64,000 nucleotides of DNA from contig NZ_LT853882.1 of assembly GCF_900183975.1 (NCBI RefSeq), positions 4,208,103 through 4,272,102 of the forward strand. Reading direction: 5' to 3'. Both the position numbers and the translations under genes were made by a program. Each line of letters begins with the position of its first letter. The stretch's first letter is position 1. The notes beneath the pieces were generated by a model. The model had not been told where the DNA came from. It saw only the letters and a program-made list of their open reading frames with translations, and searched no databases. Positions 35,257 to 44,754 of the stretch are shown here, piece after piece. This stretch comes from Xanthomonas fragariae. GTDB taxonomy: Bacteria > Pseudomonadota > Gammaproteobacteria > Xanthomonadales > Xanthomonadaceae.

Positions 35257-38200
35257 TCGGCATCTCCCTGCGCGCCGTGCCATTGCCGCCAACTCTCAAG
35301 CAGACGCTCCGGATCCAGCACGATGCCGGTGCTGGCGCTTTCGAGCAAGGCGTACACGCGATGGCTGGTGGTGGCGAAGTCGGCGAAGCGTTGCGCGTCG
35401 GCAAACGGGTCGCGGCCACGATTGACCAGGCGCAGCTCCGGGCTGTGCGATTCGCTCCAGCCGGCGCTGGATTGCCACTGCCCGGCGGCGGCCTTGATGG
35501 CCTTGTCCAGAGCGTCGCTGCAAGCGGCCTGGTGGTATTTCCAACTGCTGTACGGCGCGAAGGCCAGCGGTGCCTGCAGGCCGTGGCGGTACAGCTGCAA
35601 CAGCTCGGACAAGGCGCGTTGCGCCTGCAGCTGCGACAGCGGTTCGACGTCGATGGGATGCGGGCCCAGGCCGTCGTCGCGTTCGAAGAAACGCACATAC
35701 GGCGCGTGCTCGCCGGCGGCGCGCAGCAGCAGCCATTCCAGGCCGTGGCGAATCGCATTGCGGCCGCTGAGCGGGCCGACTTGCACGCGCCCTACTCCGC
35801 TGGCATACCAACCGGGCACGCGTCCGTGCATATCGGTGGCGTCGATCTGCACTTGCAGCCGGCGCGACTCGGCCGGTGCGTCGCCACGCCACTGCCGGAA
35901 CGCGTCGGCATACGGGCGCAGTTGCGCCACACGCTCATCGAGTTGGCGGCGTCCCAACGGGCCGGACGGCAGCATCGCGCGGGCACGCAGGCGCTCGTAC
36001 AGGCGGTCGGTGTCGCCGGCCAACGCGGCATCGAAAACATGCTGCTGCAAACCGTAGTGATCCAGTCCGCGCGTGGAGGCGAGCAACGGTTCGAGGTCGC
36101 TGTCTTCGCCGGCCGGATCGGGCAAACGCATGCCCAAGCGATGACGCAGAAACTGCCCGGCCGGGTCGGCAAACAAGCGGCGCAGGTCGTCGATGGAAAC
36201 GCTGGTGGGCAACGCTCTCTCATCGGTCGGCATCGCACCGGCCACCCATGGTGCGAGCGGCTGCCGCTGGCCGACCAAACTGTCCACCGCCGGCCGCCAT
36301 TGACGGCGATAACTGAAGCGACGCGGGTCGGCGCCGTCTTCGCCCAGCGCACCGAACGCGGCGGCGGCGAATGGTTGTAACGGGTGACGCACCACCAGCG
36401 TGTCGATCGCATCGGGGGCGGCATGATACTGCGCGGCGCTCGCCAACAATTCACTGACCAACACGGAAGGTTCGCGCGCGCTGCCATCGCGCGCATCGGC
36501 GCCGAGATAGCTCAGGTAAAACACCTCTTGCGCGGAGGCGAACAACTGCAGAAACAGAAACCGGTCGTCCTCGCGCGTGGAGCGGTCGCCATGCCGGCGA
36601 CGCTCGGTGTCCAGTTCTGCGGTGAGGCGATTGAGCCCGGCCGCCGGGTCGCGGCGCGGAAAGTGGCCGTCGTTCATGCCGAGCAGGCAGATCACGCGGA
36701 ACGGCAGCAAGCGCATCGGCACCATGCGACCGAAACTGATGCCGCCGGTGAGCAGCGGCGCGCGCGTATCCGACTCGCCCAGCATCGCGGCAAAATGCGC
36801 ACGCACAACCTCGGCCGGCACGGTGCTGGCGTACTCGGCGCGCACCGCATCGCGGGCGAATTGGTCGATCAATCTGCGCAGCCGATCCAGCGCGCGCTGT
36901 GCACGCGGTGCCGATGGCATGGTCGGGATCAGTGCCTCCAACAGACCGAGCAGACGCTCGCGCCATTGAACCGGCGTCATCGCTTCGGCCAGCATCGACT
37001 GATGGCGTTCGAGCACGCGCAGCAGCCGCAGCAGCGTGTCGAGCGCCGCCAGCGCGCTCCCTTCCAACTGCGGCCATGGCGCCACGCCATCGATGTCGTC
37101 ATCGGCGCCGCTAGCGTGGCCGAGCAGCAGCCGGTCCAGGGCGAATCGCCAGGTGTAGGCGTCGTCGCCCGGTGCCTGCAATTGACGCCGATGCGCCGCG
37201 TCCAGCCCCCAGCGCGCACCAGCCGCGTGCAACCAGCCGCGCAGACGTTCCAACCCGGTTTCATCGAGGCCGGCAGCTTCGGCAATCGGCGCGCTGGCGA
37301 GCAGGTCGAGAATTTCGTGCAGGCCGAACCGTGCGATCGGCAAACCGAGCAGGGTCAAAAACACCTCGGCCAGCGGCTCGCTCGCCAACGGACTGGCATC
37401 GGCCAATGCATAGGGCAGCGCGTCGTCGTTGCCGTGGCTGCCGAATACCGCATCCAGATAGGGCACGTACGGGTCGATATCCGGCGACAGCACCGCGATT
37501 TCGCGCGGTTGCAGCGGCGGGTCGAAGCGCGGGTCGTCGAGCAGGGCGCGCAGTTGGTCGTGCAGCACCTGCAACTCGCGCAACCGGGTATGGCAGGCGT
37601 GCAGCTGCAGGCTGGGGTCGTGCAGATTCACTGCCGGCAACAACGCAGGCACGCCCGGCGCGCGACGATGGAACAGGTCGCTCTGCATGCGCCGCAACAG
37701 GCTGTCGCCCAGGCCACCAGCAGCAAGCGCGCGATGGCCGGATTCGAGCGGGTCGGCGTAGGCGGCGATTTCGGCCAGCGGATGCACCACCTCGTAGTCG
37801 CCGACCAGCGCCATGAAGTCGCGCCCGGCCGTACCCCAGGCCTGCAGCAACGGGTTTTCCTGCACCTGCTTGGCAAACAGCTGCACCGCCCCATCCTCGC
37901 GACGGCGCTGCCACAGGGTCTGCAGATCGCCCCAATAGCCTTGAGTCGGCGTAGGCAGATAGAAATGCAGCGTGCCCACGCGCGCCTGCGTGGCCAGCAC
38001 GCGCAGCACGTCGGGCGAAATATTGAGAATGGCGAAGGCGAACAAGCGCTTCGGCAAGCCCTGCGGCAGCGGACCATCCGGGCGCGCGTAGCGATTCAGA
38101 TACTGGCCGATGCGGCGCGCACGGTACTGACGACCGGAAGCGACCTTGCGCCACAGCCGAGCCTGCGGATCATCGGGATCAGCGCCGCTTTCCCAGCGCA

Positions 38201-38657
38201 GCAACCAGTCGCGTCGCCACGCCTGGTACTTCTCGAACACGCTGCCCAGCTCGCCGGCCAGCGCCCATGGCTTGAGCGCATCGCCATCGGCCAGATAACC
38301 GGCCAGCGGCGCCAATGCGGCATCGCTGCCCAGATCAGCCTGCAGCGCCTCGTACAGGCGCCACTGCATGGTCACCATGTCCAGATCGTCCTCGGCCGGA
38401 CCGAGATTGCACTCCAGCGCGCGCGCGACGAATTCGCCGGGGGTGAGGAATTCCAGATTCGCCGCAACCCCGTGCTCGGCCGCCAGCGTAGATTGCAGCC
38501 AGCGCCGCATCGCCACCTGCGGGATCAGCACCACCTCCGGCTGCAGCAACGGCTGCTTCGGCACCGGGCGGCGCAGCTCTTCGGCGAGCAAGGCAGCAAG
38601 CGTATCCAGCGCGTTGGAAGGATAGAGACGAAAATCGGGCGCGGAAGTGGTGTGCAT
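35253..38657 (-). CDS. recC: Exodeoxyribonuclease V gamma subunit RecC
   Basis: The product, about 1134 residues, is the Chi-recognition and scaffold subunit of RecBCD. It starts MHTTSAPDFRLYPSNALDTL and has PEVVLIPQVAMRRWLQ, the RecC N-terminal block; WRRDWLLRW, LFAFAILNISPDVLRVLA and RVICLLGMNDGHFPR are further family blocks. The start is taken at 38657; ATG 38669 is equally possible. The operon order recC-recB-recD with 4-base overlaps is typical of xanthomonads. No frame defect is visible. Confidence 0.93.
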   Translation of the reverse strand: MHTTSAPDFRLYPSNALDTLAALLAEELRRPVPKQPLLQPEVVLIPQVAMRRWLQSTLAAEHGVAANLEFLTPGEFVARALECNLGPAEDDLDMVTMQWRLYEALQADLGSDAALAPLAGYLADGDALKPWALAGELGSVFEKYQAWRRDWLLRWESGADPDDPQARLWRKVASGRQYRARRIGQYLNRYARPDGPLPQGLPKRLFAFAILNISPDVLRVLATQARVGTLHFYLPTPTQGYWGDLQTLWQRRREDGAVQLFAKQVQENPLLQAWGTAGRDFMALVGDYEVVHPLAEIAAYADPLESGHRALAAGGLGDSLLRRMQSDLFHRRAPGVPALLPAVNLHDPSLQLHACHTRLRELQVLHDQLRALLDDPRFDPPLQPREIAVLSPDIDPYVPYLDAVFGSHGNDDALPYALADASPLASEPLAEVFLTLLGLPIARFGLHEILDLLASAPIAEAAGLDETGLERLRGWLHAAGARWGLDAAHRRQLQAPGDDAYTWRFALDRLLLGHASGADDDIDGVAPWPQLEGSALAALDTLLRLLRVLERHQSMLAEAMTPVQWRERLLGLLEALIPTMPSAPRAQRALDRLRRLIDQFARDAVRAEYASTVPAEVVRAHFAAMLGESDTRAPLLTGGISFGRMVPMRLLPFRVICLLGMNDGHFPRRDPAAGLNRLTAELDTERRRHGDRSTREDDRFLFLQLFASAQEVFYLSYLGADARDGSAREPSVLVSELLASAAQYHAAPDAIDTLVVRHPLQPFAAAAFGALGEDGADPRRFSYRRQWRPAVDSLVGQRQPLAPWVAGAMPTDERALPTSVSIDDLRRLFADPAGQFLRHRLGMRLPDPAGEDSDLEPLLASTRGLDHYGLQQHVFDAALAGDTDRLYERLRARAMLPSGPLGRRQLDERVAQLRPYADAFRQWRGDAPAESRRLQVQIDATDMHGRVPGWYASGVGRVQVGPLSGRNAIRHGLEWLLLRAAGEHAPYVRFFERDDGLGPHPIDVEPLSQLQAQRALSELLQLYRHGLQAPLAFAPYSSWKYHQAACSDALDKAIKAAAGQWQSSAGWSESHSPELRLVNRGRDPFADAQRFADFATTSHRVYALLESASTGIVLDPERLLESWRQWHGAQGDAE

Positions 38658-38669
38658 GCTTGCATGCAT

Positions 38670-39059
38670 TGTGCCGGATTGAGCACCGCGCACGGCGCAT
38701 TGCATGTGTGGCAGACAGCGGACGCGCTTCCATCAACACGAAGGGGATGTCACCGTCATTCAGTACTGCCGAAAACTTCGCGTTGACGCTGCCCGCCAAG
38801 TGCTCCAGGGTCAGTACCCCCGTTCCATGATATTGAGATAGGCATATAGACTCGATAACTGTTTCGGGCATATCTGCCGCAACACCGCCGCGCTTGAACA
38901 TTGTCCAACGTCACGCATGAAACGCCCTGCTGCAAGATCGACCTCCGTCGGCAGTGAGCCAGGGACCGATGGCATGCGACAATACTGCACGCGCCGGTTC
39001 GGTTATATTCAGCCGTGTGCCAGCTACTCTATGGCGTTGCAATTCTGTTAAAGGTTTCG
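38670..39059. other. Divergent intergenic region between recC and mlaF
   Basis: About 390 bases between two outward-facing operons, so both promoters should lie here. A minus-strand frame (38901 toward recC) reads ESICLSQYHGTGVLTLEHLA and may be a gene remnant, but I cannot name it. AAGG precedes the mlaF ATG. Confidence 0.4.
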
Positions 39060-39854
39060 ATGACGGCGTCCGCATCTCCTGTCGTGCAGTTGTCCCGTGT
39101 CCGCATCGATCGCGGCGGGCGGACGATCCTGGGTGAGGTTTCGCTCGACGTGGCGCGCGGCAGCATCACCGCCGTGCTTGGTCCCTCCGGGAGCGGCAAG
39201 TCAACGTTGTTGGCTGCACTGACCGGCGAACTGCGTCCTGTCGCTGGCACGGTCGCCTTGTTCGGCAACCAGATTCCACGCGGTAGCCGGGCGCTGCTCG
39301 AGATGCGCCGCAACGTCGGTGTGCTGCTGCAGGGCAACGGCTTGCTAACGGACCTGAGCGTGGCCGACAACGTCGCATTGCCGCTGCGCACCCACACCCG
39401 TCTACCGGCACCGGTGCTGCAACGTCTGGTGCAGATGAAGCTGCATGCTGTGGGCTTGCTGGCTGCGGCCGATGCCTGGCCGCGCGAGCTGTCCGGCGGT
39501 ATGGCGCGACGCGTGGCGCTGGCACGCGCGCTGGCGCTGGACCCACCGTTGATGATCTACGACGAACCGCTCACCGGCCTGGACCCGATCGCCTCGGGCG
39601 TGATCATGAGCCTGATCCAGCGCCTCAACGACAGCCTGGGCCTGACCAGCATCATCGTCAGCCACCACGTGCACGAGACGCTGCCGATCAGCGACCAGGC
39701 AGTGGTCATCGCCAACGGCGGCATCGTGTTCGCCGGCACGCCCTATCAACTGCAGGACAGCACCGATCCGCTGGTGCAGCAGTTCCTGCATGGCCAGCCG
39801 GACGGCCCGATCGCTTTCGATGCCGCGCCGCGTCGCGACCGGAGTGCTGCCTGA
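39060..39854 (+). CDS. mlaF: Phospholipid ABC transporter ATPase MlaF
   Basis: This 264-residue ATPase powers the Mla system that returns misplaced phospholipids from the outer to the inner membrane. It has the Walker A motif GPSGSGKSTLLAAL, Q-loop NVGVLLQGNGLLTDLSV, signature LSGGMARRVALARAL, Walker B LMIYDEPLTGLDP and switch His IIVSHHVHET. It is the first gene of a six-gene operon; its TGA overlaps the mlaE ATG by one base. AAGG lies 7 bases upstream of the ATG. Confidence 0.95.
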   Translation: MTASASPVVQLSRVRIDRGGRTILGEVSLDVARGSITAVLGPSGSGKSTLLAALTGELRPVAGTVALFGNQIPRGSRALLEMRRNVGVLLQGNGLLTDLSVADNVALPLRTHTRLPAPVLQRLVQMKLHAVGLLAAADAWPRELSGGMARRVALARALALDPPLMIYDEPLTGLDPIASGVIMSLIQRLNDSLGLTSIIVSHHVHETLPISDQAVVIANGGIVFAGTPYQLQDSTDPLVQQFLHGQPDGPIAFDAAPRRDRSAA

Positions 39855-40603
39855 TGGCCGTGGTCGCTTCGATGCGCGCGTTCGGCCGTGCCGGACTGTT
39901 CTCGCTGACCGTACTGCGCGGCTCGCTGCCCACGCGCGATTTCATCGCCGAGCTGGTGCGCGAGATCTACAAGGTTGGCGCGCGTTCGCTGCCGATCATC
40001 GCCGTCGGCGGCGCCTTCGTCGGCTTGGTACTGACCCTGCAAGGCTATCGCACCCTGACCACCTACGGTGCGTCGGATGCGTTGTCCACTTTGCTGGGCC
40101 TGTCGCTGTACCGCGAACTGGCGCCGGTACTGACCGCCCTGCTGTTCATCGGCCGCGCCGGCAGTTCGATCGCCGCCGAGCTCGGTTTGATGCGCGCCAC
40201 CGACCAAATCAAGGCGCTGGAACTGATGGCCATCGACCCGGTTGCCAAGGCCGTGGCGCCGCGGTTCTGGGCGGCGGTACTGACAGTGCCGCTGCTGACC
40301 GGCGTTTTCTGCTCGCTGGCGATCACCGGCGGCTATTTCGAGGCCGTGCACGTGCTGGGCATCGACAATGGCACATTCTGGTCGGGGTTGAGCAATAGCG
40401 TGGACTTCTGGGACGACTTCGGTGTGGCGATGCTCAAGTCGGCGATTTTCGGCGGCACCGCCGCGCTGGTCGCCGCCTATGTGGGCTTCCATGCCGAACC
40501 GACCATCGAAGGCACCTCGATCGCCACCACCCGCGCGGTGGTGAACGCCTCGTTGCTGGTGCTGATGTTCAACTTCGTTCTTTCAGCAATGTTGTTTAGG
40601 TGA
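39854..40603 (+). CDS. mlaE: Phospholipid ABC transporter permease MlaE
   Basis: The 249-residue permease has five to six membrane segments and MlaE-family blocks: FIAELVREIYKVGARSLPII, GGAFVGLVLTLQGYRTLTTY, LYRELAPVLTALLFIGRAGS and AELGLMRATDQIKALELMAI. It forms the channel dimer with MlaF on the cytoplasmic side and MlaD on the periplasmic side. The ORF overlaps mlaD by 4 bases (ATGA-like) if mlaD uses the first start. Confidence 0.95.
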   Translation: MAVVASMRAFGRAGLFSLTVLRGSLPTRDFIAELVREIYKVGARSLPIIAVGGAFVGLVLTLQGYRTLTTYGASDALSTLLGLSLYRELAPVLTALLFIGRAGSSIAAELGLMRATDQIKALELMAIDPVAKAVAPRFWAAVLTVPLLTGVFCSLAITGGYFEAVHVLGIDNGTFWSGLSNSVDFWDDFGVAMLKSAIFGGTAALVAAYVGFHAEPTIEGTSIATTRAVVNASLLVLMFNFVLSAMLFR

Positions 40604-41148
40604 GTGGAATAACTATGGCCATGCGTGGACCACGACTCGAATTCGCCGTCGGCGCCTTTTTGCTGCTGACCCTGGCCTCGCTGCTGGTGTTGGCGGTGGC
40701 CTCGACCAACCAGCGCTGGGGCTTCGGTTCCAGCCAGTACACGCTGACCGCGCGCTTCAGCCAGATCGGCCAGCTGCGTGCGCAGGCACCGGTGAAGATC
40801 GGTGGCGTGACCATCGGCAAGGTGTCCGATATCAGCCTGGATCCGACCAAGTTCGACTCGGTGGTGACGCTGTCGCTGGACACCAAATACAAGGATCTAC
40901 CCGCCGACACCTCGGCCGGCATCTTCACCAGCGGCTTGCTCGGCGAGAGTTATGTCGGGCTGCAGCCGGGCGGCGACCCGGAAACGCTCAAACCGGGCGA
41001 AGAAATCGGCTTCACCCAGCCGGCAGTGGATCTGCTGCAGCTGGTCGGCAAGTACATGTTCAGTGGCGGTGGTGATAAATCCGCCGCAGACGGCCAGGCC
41101 GCAACGCCTGCCCAGACCGCTTCTCCCTCTACGGAACCGCACCAATGA
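40600..41148 (+). CDS. mlaD: MCE-domain lipid-binding protein MlaD
   Basis: The 182-residue protein has one N-terminal membrane anchor (FAVGAFLLLTLASLLVLAVA) and a single MCE domain (FSQIGQLRAQAPVKIGGVTI, then GKVSDI). It includes the GLLGESYVGLQPGG loop and the hydrophobic VDLLQLVGKYMF helix that lines the central pore of the hexamer. The start could be GTG 40600 or ATG 40615; the latter begins MAMRGPRLEFAV. The tail is rich in Ala, Gln and Pro. Confidence 0.93.
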   Translation: MSGITMAMRGPRLEFAVGAFLLLTLASLLVLAVASTNQRWGFGSSQYTLTARFSQIGQLRAQAPVKIGGVTIGKVSDISLDPTKFDSVVTLSLDTKYKDLPADTSAGIFTSGLLGESYVGLQPGGDPETLKPGEEIGFTQPAVDLLQLVGKYMFSGGGDKSAADGQAATPAQTASPSTEPHQ

Positions 41149-41807
41149 AAACCACCCTGCTCTCCGCCATCCTGGCCTCGACCCTACTGGTGTGTGCACC
41201 GGCCACCGTGCTGGCACAGTCGGCTTCCGCCAGCGCTCCTGCGCAAGGCGCGGCAACCAAGACCGTCATCGACAGCAGCACCCGCATCATGGGCACGCTG
41301 GAACAGCGCCGTGCCGAGTTCCGCAGCAATCCGGTCGCGCTGCGCCAGTATATCAACGGCGAATTGAGCAAAACCTTCGACCGCGACTATTCGGCCCGTC
41401 TGGTGCTGGGCGTAAACGGCCGCGGCGCCTCGGATGCGGACATCAAGCTGTTTGCCGATGCGCTGGCCGACAACCTGATGCAGCGTTACGGCACCGCGTT
41501 GCTGAACTTCGAAGGCAAGCCGAGCTTCCGCGCCAAGTCCGAGAGCGCGCTGCCGGGCAACCGCGGCGTCAAGGTCTCCACCGATCTGCTGCGCGCCGGC
41601 AACGACCCGACCCCGGTCGATTACCTGATGCGCAATACCGGCGGCCAGTGGAAGATCTTCGACGTGATGATCGAAGGAATCTCCTACGTGCAGACATTCA
41701 AGACCCAGTTCGACGGCCCGCTACGCGAGAAGGGCATCGCCAAGGTCGCCGCAGAGCTGCGTAGCGGCAACCTGCAGGTCGGTGCGGCACCGGCCAATGG
41801 CAAGTAA
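41145..41807 (+). CDS. mlaC: Periplasmic phospholipid shuttle MlaC
   Basis: This 220-residue protein has a signal peptide (LLSAILASTLLVCAPATVLA) and the MlaC/Ttg2D domain: RRAEFRSNPVALRQYINGEL, FDRDYSARLVLG and WKIFDVMIEGISYVQTFKTQ. It carries lipid between MlaA at the outer membrane and MlaFEDB at the inner membrane. The start overlaps the mlaD stop by 4 bases. Confidence 0.93.
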   Translation: MKTTLLSAILASTLLVCAPATVLAQSASASAPAQGAATKTVIDSSTRIMGTLEQRRAEFRSNPVALRQYINGELSKTFDRDYSARLVLGVNGRGASDADIKLFADALADNLMQRYGTALLNFEGKPSFRAKSESALPGNRGVKVSTDLLRAGNDPTPVDYLMRNTGGQWKIFDVMIEGISYVQTFKTQFDGPLREKGIAKVAAELRSGNLQVGAAPANGK

Positions 41808-42096
41808 CAGTTCCGTGCAACGCAATGGCCAGGCGCTGGTGCTCACCGGTGTGCTCGACCGTGCGGCGGTGGTCAAAGCCTGGCCGCAGGCGATCGCGCA
41901 ATTGAACGGCGTGCGCACGCTGGACCTTTCCGGCATCCAGCGCCTGGACAGTGCCGGCGTGGCGATGCTGTCCGAACTGGCTGCGCGGCTGCACGGCAAC
42001 GGTTCCGGTCCTGTTTCAGTGGTGGGTGGGGCGTCCGGTCTTGACGAATTGCGCGCCGCTTACCGTTTGTCCCCTACCCTCGATTTTCAGGCCTGA
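41797..42096 (+). CDS. mlaB: STAS-domain regulator MlaB
   Basis: The 99-residue cytoplasmic STAS protein binds MlaF and is needed for transporter assembly. The STAS core is visible as TLDLSGIQRLDSAGVAMLSE, with the conserved D-S-A-G turn. ATG 41797 overlaps the end of mlaC by 11 bases. Length is normal. Confidence 0.9.
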   Translation: MASNSSVQRNGQALVLTGVLDRAAVVKAWPQAIAQLNGVRTLDLSGIQRLDSAGVAMLSELAARLHGNGSGPVSVVGGASGLDELRAAYRLSPTLDFQA

Positions 42097-42106
42097 GCGC
42101 CACTCC

Positions 42107-43150
42107 ATGACCCAGTTCCGCTGCTTTCCCCTGTTGGCCTGCCTGTTGCTTCTTGGTGCCTGCGCCAGCCAAGCGCACAAGTTCGACCCACCGTCGGCCA
42201 GCGCCGGCAACGCACCGGCCCAGGCGCCGGTGCGCGACGACGCCGGGATGACCGCGCAGTCGGCCGCGGCCGGTGCCGCCGCTACGCCGGATACGCTGCC
42301 TGCCACCCTCACCGCCGCGCCTGCCGACCAGACCAGTGCTGGTGCTGGTGCGCCTACCGCCGCCGAAGGCGACTTCGATGCGTTGTATGGCACGACCACG
42401 CCGCAGACCGATGCCAACGGTGCGCCTGCACAGCCCGGTGCGGCGCCGTCCTACGATCCGTGGGAGCACTACAACCGTGGCATGCACCGCTTTAACATGG
42501 CGGTGGACCGTGGCGTGGCGCGTCCGTTGGCGACCGCCTACACCAAGGTGGTGCCGCAACCGGCGCGGCTGGGCGTGACCAACTTTTTCGACAACCTCGG
42601 CACGCCGCTGACCATGGTCAACCAGCTGCTGCAGGGCCACCCGGTGTTTGCGGTGCAGTCGCTGGGCCGTTTCGTCATGAACACCACACTGGGTGTGGCC
42701 GGTCTGTTCGATCCGGCGTCCGCGGCCGGTATCCCGCGCCGTAGCGAAGACTTCGGTCAGACGTTGGGTGTGTGGGGTTGGCGCAATTCGCGTTACTTCG
42801 AGTTGCCGCTGTTCGGGCCACGCACGGTGCGCGACACTGTCGGCCTGAGCGGCGACATTCCGCTGTCGCCGTTGCGCCAGATCGACGACAGTGGCCTGCG
42901 CTTCGCATTGCAGGGCTTGCAGCTGGTGGATACGCGCTCGCAGCTGATGTCGCTGGATTCGCTACGCGACCAAGCACCGGACGAATACGCCCTGACCCGC
43001 GATGCCTGGATGCAGCGCCGTAACTATCAGATCGTGCGCGACCTGCCCAGCCATCGTGAAAAGAAAAACGAGCTACCCGACTATCTGCGCGAAGACAAAG
43101 ACAGCACGGTGCCGGTGGATGCGATGCCGATTCCGCAGTGGATTCGTTGA
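42107..43150 (+). CDS. mlaA: Outer-membrane lipoprotein MlaA (VacJ)
   Basis: The 347-residue lipoprotein has a lipobox (LLLLGACAS, Cys near residue 19), a low-complexity Ala/Pro/Thr linker of about 100 residues, and then the VacJ domain: YDPWEHYNRGMHRFNMAVDR, NFFDNLGTPLTMVNQLLQG, FVMNTTLGVAGLFDPAS and DFGQTLGVWGW. MlaA removes phospholipid from the outer leaflet. The long linker is a lineage-specific extension. It is last in the operon and is followed by a terminator hairpin. Confidence 0.95.
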   Translation: MTQFRCFPLLACLLLLGACASQAHKFDPPSASAGNAPAQAPVRDDAGMTAQSAAAGAAATPDTLPATLTAAPADQTSAGAGAPTAAEGDFDALYGTTTPQTDANGAPAQPGAAPSYDPWEHYNRGMHRFNMAVDRGVARPLATAYTKVVPQPARLGVTNFFDNLGTPLTMVNQLLQGHPVFAVQSLGRFVMNTTLGVAGLFDPASAAGIPRRSEDFGQTLGVWGWRNSRYFELPLFGPRTVRDTVGLSGDIPLSPLRQIDDSGLRFALQGLQLVDTRSQLMSLDSLRDQAPDEYALTRDAWMQRRNYQIVRDLPSHREKKNELPDYLREDKDSTVPVDAMPIPQWIR

Positions 43151-43183
43151 GCGGTTGAGTTTGCGGTTTGAAGTAAATGCAGA

Positions 43184-43210
43184 AGCCTGGGAGCGATCCC
43201 GGGCTTTTTT
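43184..43210 (+). terminator. Rho-independent terminator after mlaA
   Basis: AGCCTGGGA / TCCCGGGCT stem with a GCGA loop, followed by TTTTTT. It ends the mla operon and lies between mlaA and the convergent FRG gene. Confidence 0.8.
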
Positions 43211-43224
43211 GTAGCATTAAAACC

Positions 43225-44027
43225 TCAATCATTTATTTCTCGAAAGGCCAGCATTTGCACGAGCGATTCTTCCGTACCGAACAGGGAAAAAGAGTTGATA
43301 TTCATTGCATCAAGCTGGCGCAAAAAACTTCGTCTAAGGCTTGCAGGGATAACAAACTTTTCTAGTTTATCTTGCCTGTCTATTAATCCTCCCATGGCAG
43401 ATTCATGCTGCAAAAAACACCAATCATCATTAGACTTGCCAATGCATGCTGTGTACGCCGACTGCTGAATGAAATGTCGTTTGTGCGCAGTTACGTATTG
43501 ATCTAGGGTGGCAATCTCGGGAGAACCAGCCATGCCACCTTTTCCGAATGCTAAGTGTTCGACATACATGTACAGCGCGGAATCATCCTGATGATCTTGC
43601 CCACTGCAAGCGAAGAACAAGGCAACATAAAGCGATCGACTCCAGTCAAGTAAAGGAGTAGGAAATCCATGATGCCTTAGGTAAACCATGAACTCATATT
43701 GCCCCTTCAATAGACTGATTTTGGATAAGGGAAATGTACTCCCAAGAACTCTTTGGTTTCGCAGATTAAACTCGAATATTCTATCTGTGTAGGCTTCAAT
43801 TCCCGGCTTAACCTTGGCCAAGTAGCGATCATATTCTTCAAGCGGAAGATCTTTTTTCCAAATCGTTCCAATGTCGTCTCCAACCTCCATCCTGCTCGTG
43901 ACTGGCCACGAAACAAAACTGGGGAGACATAGCGATCGCCGTCCGAAGACCTTGAAACACACTCAATTTTAAACGCCTCTGCACATTTCTCCAGTTTGTG
44001 CAGGCTTAATACTCTTCTTTCTTCCAC
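43225..44027 (-). pseudogene. FRG-domain protein, frameshifted in an A6 tract
   Basis: From GTG 44027 (GAGGGA 7 bases upstream) the frame reads VEERRVLSLHKLEKCAEAFK and then VLFRGQSRAGWRLETTLERF, the FRG motif, before leaving frame at GKK. The rest is in another frame: DLPLEEYDRYLAKVKPGIEA, YLRHHGFPTPLLDWSRSLYV and ALFFACS, the conserved second FRG block, ending at 43225. The total length is one base short of a multiple of three; restoring one A at 43852-43857 gives 267 residues. The gene is AT-rich and probably acquired. FRG proteins occur in accessory and defence contexts; their activity is unknown. An assembly error is possible. Confidence 0.75.
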
Positions 44028-44056
44028 GAAAATTCCCTCAAAAAGAATCGCTAGGT

Positions 44057-44602
44057 TTAAGCAGCCAACGCGGCATCTATTGCCTGACGCAGGCGTGCAT
44101 CGTCTGCGGGGACGTCGGGAGCGAAGCGGTCGATGACTTGGCCGTCGCGGGCGATCAGGAATTTTTCGAAGTTCCACAGCACACCGGGAGCCGGGTTGGG
44201 TTCGATGCCGTAGCCGGCCAGTTTTTTGCGCATCGGGCCGTCGCCGGTGACCTGCGGGTGTGCACTGGTCAACTGCTGATACAGCGGATGGGTGTCGGTG
44301 CCGGTGACAGCGATCTTGGAGAACATCGGAAAGGTCACGTCGTAGGTGAGCTGGCAGAACTGCGCGATCTCCGCCTCGCTGCCAGGTTCCTGGCCCTTGA
44401 AGTCGTTGGCGGGGAAGCACAGCACTTCCAGCCCCGCTGCCTGCTTGTCGCGATACAGCGCTTCCAGACCTTCGTACTGCGGGGTCAGGCCGCATTTGGA
44501 CGCGACGTTGACCACCAGCAGCACCTTGCCGCGATAGTCGGTCAGCGTGGCGGGCTCGCCGTCGATGCGGGCGACGGGGATGTCGTATAGCGTCTGGCTC
44601 AT
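44057..44602 (-). CDS. Glutathione peroxidase (thiol peroxidase family)
   Basis: The 181-residue enzyme reduces peroxides with thiols. Conserved blocks are VNVASKCGLTPQYEGLEALY with the catalytic Cys, FPANDFKGQEPGSEAEIAQF with the Gln, and VLWNFEKFLIARDGQVIDRF with the Trp. It ends with a Pro/Asp-Ala tail. ATG 44602 gives the usual length. The enzyme is cytoplasmic, with no signal peptide. It appears intact. Confidence 0.92.
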   Translation of the reverse strand: MSQTLYDIPVARIDGEPATLTDYRGKVLLVVNVASKCGLTPQYEGLEALYRDKQAAGLEVLCFPANDFKGQEPGSEAEIAQFCQLTYDVTFPMFSKIAVTGTDTHPLYQQLTSAHPQVTGDGPMRKKLAGYGIEPNPAPGVLWNFEKFLIARDGQVIDRFAPDVPADDARLRQAIDAALAA

Positions 44603-44754
44603 CGGTATGTCCTGGGAGGCGAAAGCCAAGAGCATAAACCGCAGAGGTGGAGCGAGCGATGCCGGTGTCTGCCACTGCTTGCAGTTGGCTGTAGCTACCG
44701 CACTGGCCGATCAACTGATAGGCCAGTGCTGCCGCTTCATTACATGCGAAGACA

